From an uncultured beta proteobacterium (GTDB lineage: Bacteria > Pseudomonadota > Gammaproteobacteria > Burkholderiales > Burkholderiaceae_C): a DNA stretch of 42,085 bases. The stretch covers positions 1 through 42,085 of the forward strand of contig CAIRBF010000427.1 in NCBI GenBank assembly GCA_903876715.1, read 5' to 3'. The position numbers were made by a program, and so were the translations under genes. Below, piece after piece: positions 16,674 to 23,853 of this stretch. The notes under the pieces are model-generated. The model did not search any database, was not told where the DNA came from, and saw only the letters and a list, made by a program, of their open reading frames with translations. Position 1 is the first letter of the stretch, and every line of letters begins with the position of its first letter.

Positions 16674-17423
16674 TCAGCCGCGGCCTACGAAGGGCATCTT
16701 CGTCGCCATCACAGTGGTGAACAGCACGTTGGCCGTCAGCGGCAGTCGCGCCATGGCCATGAAGGTCTCGACCACCGCCGACATGTCCATGCGCGGTTCA
16801 GCCCGGACGCTGCCGTCGGCCTGGGGCACGCCCACCGCCATCCGCGCCGTCATGTCGCTGGCCACGTTGCCGATGTCGATCTGGCCCACTGCGATGTCGA
16901 AGGGCCGGCCGTCGAGCGAGGCTGTCTTCGTCAGGCCGCTGACGGCGTGCTTGGTCGCGGTGTAGGCGATCGAGCCCGGGCGTGGGGCGGTGGCCGAGAT
17001 GGAGCCGTTGTTGATGATGCGCCCGCCTTGGGGCTGCTGCTCGCGCATCAGCTTGAAGGCCGCCGACAGGCAATAGAACATGCCGTGCAGGTTGACGTCC
17101 ACGGCGGTGCGCCACTCGGCGCCTGACAGGTCGTCCGGCGTCGTGGCGCGGGGCGACACCCCGGCGTTGTTGAACAGCAGGTCGAGCCGGCCGAAGCGCT
17201 GCCGGATCTGCGAGAACAGCGCTGCAACCTCGTCTTCCTTCGAGACGTCGGCCGCCAGCGCCAGCCCTCGTGCTGCGTCGGCGCCGCAGGCATCGATCGC
17301 CGCCTGCAGCGCGTGGGCACGCCGGCCCGTGAAGACGACGGTCCAGCCATCGCGCAGCAGGTCCTGGGCGCAGGCCCGGCCGATGCCGCTGCTGGCGCCG
17401 GTGACGAGGGCGATCTTGGACAT
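16674..17423 (-). CDS. SDR family oxidoreductase
   Basis: 249-aa short-chain dehydrogenase with TGASSGIG cofactor loop, Arg-rich strand 2 end (VVFTGRRAH, suggesting NADP), NNAG in LFNNAGVSP, catalytic Ser in NGSISATAP, and YTATKHAVSG near residue 150. The C-terminal third (IDIGNVASDMTARM) belongs to a subgroup often found beside IlvD/Edd sugar-acid dehydratases; its substrate is not known to me. It starts 26 bp after the dehydratase stop, so co-expression is very likely. The start MSKIALVTGAS is chosen over an open upstream frame that overlaps the dehydratase. Confidence 0.82.
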   Translation of the reverse strand: MSKIALVTGASSGIGRACAQDLLRDGWTVVFTGRRAHALQAAIDACGADAARGLALAADVSKEDEVAALFSQIRQRFGRLDLLFNNAGVSPRATTPDDLSGAEWRTAVDVNLHGMFYCLSAAFKLMREQQPQGGRIINNGSISATAPRPGSIAYTATKHAVSGLTKTASLDGRPFDIAVGQIDIGNVASDMTARMAVGVPQADGSVRAEPRMDMSAVVETFMAMARLPLTANVLFTTVMATKMPFVGRG

Positions 17424-17449
17424 GAAGTGCTCTCTACAGGGTGGGGGTC

Positions 17450-19207
17450 TCAGTGGTTGTCCTTGGGGACGAAAGCTCCGCGACGGCCGCGCAGGAAGTC
17501 GAGGTCGGCGCCTTCGTCGGCCTGCAGCACGTGGTCGATGTAGAGCTTCCAGTAGCCGCTGGTCAGCGGCGGCGTCGGCGGCGCCCATGCGGCGCGGCGG
17601 CGCTCGAGTTCCTCGTCGTCCACGTGCAGGTGCAGGCGGCGCGCCGCCACGTCCAGCGTGATCAGGTCGCCGCTCTTCACCAGCGCCAGCGGTCCGCCCG
17701 CGGCAGCCTCGGGGGAGGTGTGCAGCACGACGGTGCCGTAGGCCGTGCCGCTCATCCGGGCGTCGCTGATCCGCACCATGTCCGTGACGCCCTTGCGCAG
17801 CACCTTCGGCGGCAGCGGCATGTTGCCGACTTCGGCCATCCCCGGGTAGCCCTTGGGCCCGCAGTTCTTCAGCACCAGGATGCAGGTCTCGTCGACGTCC
17901 AGGCTCTCGTCGTCGATGCGGCGGTGGAAGTCGTCGCTGTCCTCGAAGACCACGGCGCGGCCCGTGTGCTGCATCAGCGCCGGCGTGGCTGCGCTGGGCT
18001 TGATCACGGCGCCGCGCGGCGAGAGATTGCCGCGCAGGATGGCGATGCCGGCCTTTTCCTTGAAGGGCTGGTCGAAGGGCTTGATCACGTCCGGGTTGTA
18101 GTTGGCCGCATCTGCGATGTTCTCGGCCACCGTGCGTCCAGTGACCGTGACGTGGTCGGTGTGCAGCAGGTGGGCGATCTCCTTCATCACCGCCGGCAGG
18201 CCGCCGGCGTAGCAGAAGTCCTCCATCAGGTACTTGCCACTGGGCTGCAGGTTCAGCAGGCAGGGCAGCTCACTGCCCAGGCGCTCGAAATCGTCCACCG
18301 TCAGCGGCACGCCGATGCGCCCGGCGATCGCGATCAGGTGGATCACCGCGTTCGTGCTGCCGCCGATGGCAGCGAGTGCGCGGATCGCGTTCTCGAAGGC
18401 CTGGCGCGTGAGGACGGTGGAAAGCTTCTGGTCCTCGTGCACCATCTCGACGATGCGTCGGCCGGCCTGGCGCGCAATGACGTTGCGCCGCCCGTCGACG
18501 GCGGGGTAGGCAGCGTTGCCGGGCAGGCCCACGCCCAGAGCCTCGACCATGCTGGCCATCGTGCTGGCCGTGCCCATCGTCATGCAGTGGCCATGGCTGC
18601 GGTGCATGCAACTCTCGGCCTCGAAAAAGTCCTGCAGCTTGAGCGTGCCGGCACGCACCTGCTCGCTCATGCTCCACACACCCGTGCCGGATCCCAGTTC
18701 CTGGCCGCGCCACTTGCCGTTGAGCATGGGGCCGCCGGAGACGCCGATCGTCGGCAGGTCGGCGCTCGATGCGCCCATCAGCAGGCTGGGCGTGGTCTTG
18801 TCGCAGCCGAACAGCAGCACCACGCCGTCGATCGGGTTGCCGCGAATGCTTTCCTCGACGTCCATGCTGGCCAGGTTGCGGTAGAGCATTGCGGTTGGCC
18901 GCAGCAGCGTCTCACCCAGCGACATGACCGGGAACTCCAGCGGGAAACCGCCGGCCTCGTACACCCCGATCTTGACCTGTTCGGCCAGGGTGCGGAAGTG
19001 CGAGTTGCAGGGCGTCAGCTCGCTGAAGGTGTTGCAGATGCCGATGACCGGACGGCCGTCGAACTGGTCGTGCGGGATGCCCTTGCCCTTGACCCAGCTG
19101 CGGTAGGCGAAACCGTCGCGGTCCTGGCGGCCGAACCATTGCTGGCTGCGCAGCGTGGAGGGGTCGCGCCGGGGTTTCTTGGAGGAGGGGGTCTGGTCGT
19201 CGCTCAT
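17450..19207 (-). CDS. IlvD/Edd-family sugar-acid dehydratase (L-arabinonate/D-xylonate type)
   Basis: 585-aa iron-sulfur dehydratase. Cysteines at residues 67 (TPCNSH), 135 (FGCDKTTPS) and 208 (GHCMTMGTAS) are 68 and 73 residues apart, the spacing I recall for the [2Fe-2S] ligands of L-arabinonate and D-xylonate dehydratases. DARMSGTAYG carries the family's catalytic serine. It is distinct from the housekeeping ilvD at the right edge of the window. Product: a 2-keto-3-deoxy acid from an aldonate; pentonate versus hexonate use is undecided. First gene of the minus arm, with its start about 40 bp from the 19.25 kb inverted repeat. Confidence 0.87.
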   Translation of the reverse strand: MSDDQTPSSKKPRRDPSTLRSQQWFGRQDRDGFAYRSWVKGKGIPHDQFDGRPVIGICNTFSELTPCNSHFRTLAEQVKIGVYEAGGFPLEFPVMSLGETLLRPTAMLYRNLASMDVEESIRGNPIDGVVLLFGCDKTTPSLLMGASSADLPTIGVSGGPMLNGKWRGQELGSGTGVWSMSEQVRAGTLKLQDFFEAESCMHRSHGHCMTMGTASTMASMVEALGVGLPGNAAYPAVDGRRNVIARQAGRRIVEMVHEDQKLSTVLTRQAFENAIRALAAIGGSTNAVIHLIAIAGRIGVPLTVDDFERLGSELPCLLNLQPSGKYLMEDFCYAGGLPAVMKEIAHLLHTDHVTVTGRTVAENIADAANYNPDVIKPFDQPFKEKAGIAILRGNLSPRGAVIKPSAATPALMQHTGRAVVFEDSDDFHRRIDDESLDVDETCILVLKNCGPKGYPGMAEVGNMPLPPKVLRKGVTDMVRISDARMSGTAYGTVVLHTSPEAAAGGPLALVKSGDLITLDVAARRLHLHVDDEELERRRAAWAPPTPPLTSGYWKLYIDHVLQADEGADLDFLRGRRGAFVPKDNH

Positions 19208-19243
19208 CGGGCTGCTCGCTTTCCCGGGGGTATCGTGAAGGGT

Positions 19244-19269
19244 AATCGTCCTATTATGGTATGACGATT
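19244..19269. promoter_or_regulatory. Candidate GntR/FadR-type operator between divergent arms
   Basis: AATCGTC (19244-19250) and GACGATT (19263-19269) form a perfect 7-bp inverted repeat with a 12-bp spacer. Overlapping it, TGGTATGACGA at 19257-19267 fits the GntR-family consensus TNGTNNNACNA. TATTAT at 19252-19257 is a good -10 candidate for the plus arm, so a bound repressor would cover it. The site lies in the 100 bp between the start of the IlvD/Edd gene and the start of the 2-hydroxyacid dehydrogenase gene. The FadR-type regulator at 21986 is the natural candidate to bind it. Confidence 0.55.
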
Positions 19270-19307
19270 GCAACCAGTTGGGCCTTACCGGCCCCGAGGA
19301 AACCCCG

Positions 19308-20261
19308 GTGTCCGACATTCATGTTCTTGGAGCAGCCAAGTTCTCGCCGACCTACCTGTCACAACTGCAGGCAGCGTTCGCCTTGCACGATCGGGTGCAT
19401 CAGACCGACCCTGCCGGGTTCGCGACCATCGCGCCTTCCATCCGCGCGGTGGCCGCCAGCGGCGAGTCGCGCGTCGACGCCACGCTGATCGCGGCCCTGC
19501 CGGCGCTGGAGATCATCTCGGTGTTCGGTGTCGGCTACGACGGTGTCGACGTCCAGGCGGCGCGTGAGCGCGGCGTGATGGTCACGCACACGCCCAACGT
19601 GCTCAACGACGACGTGGCCGATCTCGCCATCGGCCTGATGCTGTGCGCCGCCCGTCAGCTCCAAGCGGCCGACCGCCATGTGCGCGGCGGGCACTGGCTG
19701 CAGGGGCCGCTGCCGCTGGGGCGCAAGGTCTCGGGCGCGCGCCTGGGTATCGTCGGCATGGGACGCATCGGCCAGGTGATCGCGCGCCGTGCCCAGGCCT
19801 TCGACATGCGTATCGCCTACACCGCACGCGCGGCCCGGCCCGGCCTGCCCTACGCCTACCACGCCGACCCGGTCTCCCTGGCGGCCGAGTGCGACTTCCT
19901 GATTGTCATCACGCCCGGCGGCGCCGCGACCCGGCACCTCATCGACGCCCGCGTGCTGCAGGCCCTCGGGCCCAAGGGGATCCTGGTCAACGTGGCGCGG
20001 GGCTCGGTGGTCGACGAGAACGCCCTGGTCGAGGCTCTGGAAAGCGGCGCGCTCGGCGGCGCCGCGCTGGACGTCTTCCAGGACGAGCCGCGCGTGCCGC
20101 AGCGCCTGATCGGCTTGCCGCACGTGGTGCTGGCGCCGCACATCGGCAGCGCGACGACGCAGACTCGCCAGGCGATGGCCGATCTCGCCTTTGGCAACCT
20201 GCGCGAGCACTTTGCTGGCCGTCCGGTCCTCAGCCCGGTGCCGGAATGCGCGCCGCGCTGA
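19308..20261 (+). CDS. D-2-hydroxyacid dehydrogenase (GhrB-like)
   Basis: 317-aa D-isomer-specific 2-hydroxyacid dehydrogenase: VFGVGYDGVDVQAA, TPNVLNDDVADLAIGL, NAD loop GIVGMGRIGQVIA near residue 150, catalytic Arg in NVARGSVVDE, Glu in FQDEPRVP and His in APHIGSATT. The family reduces glyoxylate, hydroxypyruvate or 2-ketogluconate; the last would feed the gluconokinase next door. GTG at 19308 is chosen because GAGGA sits 7 bp upstream; a TTG at 19278 lacks such a site. First gene of the plus arm. Confidence 0.87.
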   Translation: MSDIHVLGAAKFSPTYLSQLQAAFALHDRVHQTDPAGFATIAPSIRAVAASGESRVDATLIAALPALEIISVFGVGYDGVDVQAARERGVMVTHTPNVLNDDVADLAIGLMLCAARQLQAADRHVRGGHWLQGPLPLGRKVSGARLGIVGMGRIGQVIARRAQAFDMRIAYTARAARPGLPYAYHADPVSLAAECDFLIVITPGGAATRHLIDARVLQALGPKGILVNVARGSVVDENALVEALESGALGGAALDVFQDEPRVPQRLIGLPHVVLAPHIGSATTQTRQAMADLAFGNLREHFAGRPVLSPVPECAPR

Positions 20262-20286
20262 ATCGGACGGGTGTGAGGCTGCCTCG

Positions 20287-20775
20287 ATGCATCACGTGGT
20301 CGTGATGGGCGTGTCCGGCTGCGGCAAGTCCACGGTCGGGCAATTCTTGTCAGCCCGACTGGGATTGCCCTTCGTCGAGGGCGACGGGCTGCACCCGCCG
20401 GACAACGTGCGCAAGATGGCGGCGGGGACGCCCTTGACCGACGAGGATCGCGCGGGCTGGCTCGACGCCATCGCCGCGCGCCTGGTCGCCGCCCCCGGCG
20501 GCGCGGTCGTCTCTTGCTCGGCATTGAAGCGGCGCTACCGTGAGCGCCTTTGTGCCGACGTCCCGGCGCTGCGCTTCGTGCATCTGCACGGCCCGCGTGA
20601 GCTCCTGGCGCAGCGGTTGGCCGGCCGGCGCGGGCATTACATGCCGTCTTCGCTGTTGGACAGCCAGTTGCACACGCTCGAGCCTCCCGGGCCCGACGAG
20701 CGCGCCATCGCGCTGAGCATCGACCAGCCCCCTGAAACCCTGGCTGCGCTCGCGGCCGCTGCCCTGCAGGCATGA
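20287..20775 (+). CDS. gntK: Gluconokinase (GntK/IdnK type)
   Basis: 162-aa P-loop kinase converting D-gluconate to 6-phosphogluconate. Walker A is MGVSGCGKST at residues 6-15; the substrate region GDGLHPPDNVRKMAAGTPLTD, SCSALKRRYRE, and the lid RRGHYMPSSLLDSQL are typical of the family, and length is normal. It starts 25 bp after the dehydrogenase and stops 4 bp before the SDR. It is the only sugar-acid kinase of the locus and the exit to the Entner-Doudoroff or pentose phosphate pathway. Confidence 0.93.
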   Translation: MHHVVVMGVSGCGKSTVGQFLSARLGLPFVEGDGLHPPDNVRKMAAGTPLTDEDRAGWLDAIAARLVAAPGGAVVSCSALKRRYRERLCADVPALRFVHLHGPRELLAQRLAGRRGHYMPSSLLDSQLHTLEPPGPDERAIALSIDQPPETLAALAAAALQA

Positions 20776-20779
20776 CCCG

Positions 20780-21550
20780 ATGATCGACGACAAGACCTTT
20801 CGCCTCGACGGCCGCCTCGCCCTCGTCACCGGCTCCTCGGCCGGCATCGGCCGCGCGCTGGCGCGCGGCCTGGCCCAGGCCGGTGCCGCCGTCGTGCTCA
20901 ACGGGCGGGACGCGGCCCGGCTGGAGGCCACAGCCGCTGCGCTGCGCGCAGAGGGCCTGACGGTGCATGAGCGGGCCTTCGACGTCTGCGATGCCGCCGC
21001 CGTGGAGGCCGCCATCGCCGGCATCGAGGCCGACATCGGCCCGATCGACGTCCTCGTCAACAACGCCGGCATCCAGCGCCGGGCGCCCTTCCACGAGTTC
21101 GCGCACGCCGACTGGCAGGAACTCATGCGCACCAACCTAGACAGCGTCTTCTTCGTCGGTCAGGCGGTCGCCCGGCGCATGGTGCCGCGCCGGCGCGGGC
21201 GCATCATCAACATCTGCTCGGTGATGAGTGAGCTCGGTCGCGCCTCGGTCGTGCCGTACACCGCGAGCAAGGGCGGAGTGAAGATGCTGACCAAGGGCAT
21301 GGCGGTGGACCTCGGCCCGCACGGCATCACCGTCAACGGCATCGGGCCGGGATATTTCAAGACGGAGCTCAATGCCAAGCTGGTTGCCGACGAGGCTTTC
21401 AGCACCTGGCTCGTCAACCGCACCCCGAGCCGGCGCTGGGGCGAGGTCGAGGACCTCGCGCCGGCGGCGGTCTTCCTCGCCAGCGACGCCGGTCGCTTCG
21501 TCAACGGACACATCCTCTACGTCGACGGCGGAGTCACCGCCGCGCTCTGA
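20780..21550 (+). CDS. idnO: SDR, gluconate 5-dehydrogenase-like
   Basis: 256-aa SDR with the N-terminus FRLDGRLALVTGSSAGIG typical of 5-keto-D-gluconate reductases, Arg near the end of strand 2 (NGRDAARL, NADP-leaning), VNNAGIQRRAPFHEF, catalytic Ser in INICSVMSELGR, YTASKGGVKMLTK near residue 160 and GIGPGYFKTELN. It would interconvert 5-ketogluconate and gluconate, linking the idnD-like enzyme to gluconokinase, whose gene ends 4 bp upstream. 2-Keto-3-deoxygluconate oxidoreductase is the main alternative. Confidence 0.82.
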   Translation: MIDDKTFRLDGRLALVTGSSAGIGRALARGLAQAGAAVVLNGRDAARLEATAAALRAEGLTVHERAFDVCDAAAVEAAIAGIEADIGPIDVLVNNAGIQRRAPFHEFAHADWQELMRTNLDSVFFVGQAVARRMVPRRRGRIINICSVMSELGRASVVPYTASKGGVKMLTKGMAVDLGPHGITVNGIGPGYFKTELNAKLVADEAFSTWLVNRTPSRRWGEVEDLAPAAVFLASDAGRFVNGHILYVDGGVTAAL

Positions 21551-21552
21551 CC

Positions 21553-21936
21553 ATGGTCACGTTCACACAGGTGATCCTCGAAACCGGCGCCGACGGGCGG
21601 GCGCGCTTTCGCGAGGCCGTGATCGCGCTCGACGAAGGCACCCCGCAGGCCATGCTGTCGCGCCTGCGGCCCAGCGGTGGACTGCAGCTGCGTATGAGCC
21701 CCGTGGGCTTCCGCAGCGCTTTCCATTGCACCGTGAGGCCGCAATGGCTGTTCGCCCATTCGGGCTGCATGGAGATCGGGCTTCAGGACGGCAGTTCGCG
21801 CCTGTTCGGTCCGGGTGAGCACTTCGACTCGACCGACACGCTGCTTGCGGGGGCCGTCTTCGACCCCGCCGTGCACGGACACTGGAGCCGGCAGGTGGGA
21901 CCCCAGCCGCTGGTGACTGCGTTCGTGCGCGGCTGA
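21553..21936 (+). CDS. Small conserved cupin-like protein, unknown function
   Basis: 127-aa protein starting 2 bp after the SDR stop. It appears to be a single small beta-barrel: LDEGTPQAMLSRL, then FRSAFHCTVRPQWLFAHSG, MEIGLQDGSSRLFGPGEHF, and VHGHWSRQVG near the C-terminus. The Gly-Pro-Gly-Glu-His turn is cupin-like, but a complete metal-binding histidine set is not obvious. Tight linkage suggests a pathway role such as an isomerase or lactone handler; that is only inference. I do not recognise a characterised homologue. Confidence 0.65.
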   Translation: MVTFTQVILETGADGRARFREAVIALDEGTPQAMLSRLRPSGGLQLRMSPVGFRSAFHCTVRPQWLFAHSGCMEIGLQDGSSRLFGPGEHFDSTDTLLAGAVFDPAVHGHWSRQVGPQPLVTAFVRG

Positions 21937-21985
21937 ACGGGGAGTCGGGGTTCCGGCGTCTTCGACACACTGTCTCCTGCTGCCG

Positions 21986-22786
21986 ATGAAGAACGCCCTG
22001 ACCCACACCCTTGGAGCCCTGGGGCGGGCCATCGCCGAGGGTCGCCACCCGCCGGGCTCCACGTTGCCACCCGAGCCCATGCTGGGTGCCGCGCTGGGGG
22101 TCAGCCGCACCGTGGTCCGCGAGGCTGTCAAGTCGCTTGTGGCGAAGGGCATGCTCGTCACCGGCCCCAAGCTCGGCACGCGGGTGCTGCCGGCCGACCA
22201 CTGGAACTGGTTCGACCCCGAACTGGTTGCCTGGCAGGCTGCGGCAGGACTGACGCGCGACTTCCTGCTCGACCTGCAGGAACTGCGCCGCATCGTCGAG
22301 CCCGCGGCGGTGCGGCTGGCGGCACAGCGCGCCGATGCACAGGACCTCGCCGGGCTCGAAGCGGCCTACGCCGGCATGCGTGAGGCGATCGAGCGCGGCG
22401 GCGACTACGTCAGTCACGACCTGCGCTTTCACCAGGGCTTGATGCGGGCTTCCCACAACCGCATGCTGGTGCAGATGAGCAAGGCGCTCGGCGCGCTCCT
22501 GCGCACGAGCTTCGAGATCTCGACTTCGCACGCCCCGGGGCCTGCGCAATCGCTGCGGCTGCACCGGGCGGTGCTCGATGCGGTCGCTTCCCGCCTTCCG
22601 GCTCAGGCCGAGCGTGCCATCATCGAACTCATCGACGGCGCCGCGGAGGACATCGAGCACGTGCTCGCCACCCGTGGCGATCTGCCGTCCCTGGCCATGC
22701 CGCCCAAGCCGCTCGTCGCGCGCCCCGCGCGCGCGGTCGCATCCCCCCGAACCCCATCCCCCCTCTCGCGGAGATCTCCCCCATGA
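21986..22786 (+). CDS. FadR-subfamily GntR transcriptional regulator
   Basis: 266-aa repressor-type regulator. The winged helix (residues about 8-72) includes GSTLPPEPMLGAALGVSRTVVREAVKSL as its core, and the C-terminal FCD ligand domain (about 95-225) has metal-site residues in DLRFHQGLM and LRLHRAVLDAV. FCD regulators of this kind sense sugar acids such as galactonate or gluconate. A Pro/Arg-rich tail of about 27 residues follows the domain. The stop overlaps the start of the DenD-like gene by ATGA. It probably autoregulates its operon through the site at 19244-19269. Confidence 0.9.
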   Translation: MKNALTHTLGALGRAIAEGRHPPGSTLPPEPMLGAALGVSRTVVREAVKSLVAKGMLVTGPKLGTRVLPADHWNWFDPELVAWQAAAGLTRDFLLDLQELRRIVEPAAVRLAAQRADAQDLAGLEAAYAGMREAIERGGDYVSHDLRFHQGLMRASHNRMLVQMSKALGALLRTSFEISTSHAPGPAQSLRLHRAVLDAVASRLPAQAERAIIELIDGAAEDIEHVLATRGDLPSLAMPPKPLVARPARAVASPRTPSPLSRRSPP

Positions 22787-23796
22787 AAATCCTGATCACC
22801 GGCGGCGCCGGTTTCGTCGGTACCCGGCTTGCGCGTGCACTGCTCGAGCGAGGACACCTCAGAGGTCGTCCCATCGACACCCTGGTGCTGACCGATCAGT
22901 TCCCCGCACGCCCTGAGATGGCGCAGCATCCTCGCGTGCAGGTGCGCACCGCGGCGCTGCTGGCCCAGTGCGAGGCGCTGCGCGAAGAACCCTTCGACGC
23001 CGTCTTCCATCTGGCCTCGGCCGTGTCTGGCGAATGTGAAGCCGACTTCGATCTCGGCCTGCGCTCCAATCTGGACAGCACGCGCGCGCTGCTGGACGCA
23101 CTTCGGCACCGCACGGAGCGCGGCGCCGCGCCGACGTGCCTGGTGTTCTCGAGTTCCATCGCCGTCTTCGGCCCCGATCCCGCGTACCCCTTTCCCGAGG
23201 TCGTCGGCGACAGCACGCTGCCGATGCCGCAAACCAGCTATGGCACACAGAAGCTCGTGTGCGAGCACCTGATCGCCGACTACACACGCAAGGGCTACAT
23301 CGACGGCCGTACGGCCCGCCTGGTGACGGTCACGGTGCGGCCAGGTCGCCCCAACGGCGCGGCGAGTTCCTTCTTCAGCGGCATCATCCGCGAGCCCCTG
23401 GCGGGCGAGGACGCGGCGCTTCCGGTGGACCTGTCGGTGCGCCACCCTGTGGGGTCGGTGCAGAGCATGGTGCGGGGCCTGATCGCGGTGGCCGAAGCCA
23501 GCCGCGAGGCCTTCGTCGGGCGCTCGGCGATCACGCTGCCCGGCTTGAACGTCAGCGTTCAGGAGATGCTGGACGCGCTCGAGAAGGTCGCCGGTGCGAA
23601 GGTGAGGGCGCGCGTCAAGCCGCAGCGCGACGAGCGCATCGCCGCCATCGTGGCCAATTGGCCGCGTGGCGTGGTCACCCCGCGGGCGAACGCGCTCGGG
23701 CTGCAGGCCGAGGCGAGCTTCGAGGACATCATCCGCCTTTACATCGAGGATTGCCGGCGCGACAACCCGCAGGCGCTGCGCGGGCTGGACAGCTGA
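22783..23796 (+). CDS. denD: DenD-like NAD-dependent epimerase/dehydrogenase
   Basis: 337-aa extended SDR. NAD loop TGGAGFVGTRLA at residues 6-17, FHLASAVSGECEADF, active-site SSSIAVFG and SYGTQKLVCEHL (YxxxK near residue 153), then VTVRPGRPNGAASSFFSG, characteristic of the D-erythronate dehydrogenase group. DenD oxidises D-erythronate at C2 in tetronate catabolism; however the usual partners (OtnK kinase, OtnC aldolase, OtnI isomerase) are not in the window, so the enzyme may serve another aldonate here. Last gene of the plus arm, translationally coupled to the regulator. Confidence 0.8.
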   Translation: MKILITGGAGFVGTRLARALLERGHLRGRPIDTLVLTDQFPARPEMAQHPRVQVRTAALLAQCEALREEPFDAVFHLASAVSGECEADFDLGLRSNLDSTRALLDALRHRTERGAAPTCLVFSSSIAVFGPDPAYPFPEVVGDSTLPMPQTSYGTQKLVCEHLIADYTRKGYIDGRTARLVTVTVRPGRPNGAASSFFSGIIREPLAGEDAALPVDLSVRHPVGSVQSMVRGLIAVAEASREAFVGRSAITLPGLNVSVQEMLDALEKVAGAKVRARVKPQRDERIAAIVANWPRGVVTPRANALGLQAEASFEDIIRLYIEDCRRDNPQALRGLDS

Positions 23797-23828
23797 AAAG
23801 CCGGCAGGCCTGTGGCCGGGTGACCGCG

Positions 23829-23849
23829 GCCGGGCGCGGGGCGCCCGGC
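23829..23849. terminator. Perfect GC hairpin between convergent genes
   Basis: GCCGGGCGC and GCGCCCGGC pair perfectly over 9 bp around a GGG loop, in the 57-bp gap where the DenD-like gene and argF converge. There is no T-tract on either side, so it may be a weak bidirectional terminator. Confidence 0.45.
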
Positions 23850-23853
23850 GATG

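Noticed and set aside
17441-19264. Long plus-strand frame opposite the IlvD/Edd dehydratase
   Set aside because: Repetitive Val/Gln/His/Arg-rich translation with no domain; the minus strand holds the intact dehydratase with its cysteine motifs.
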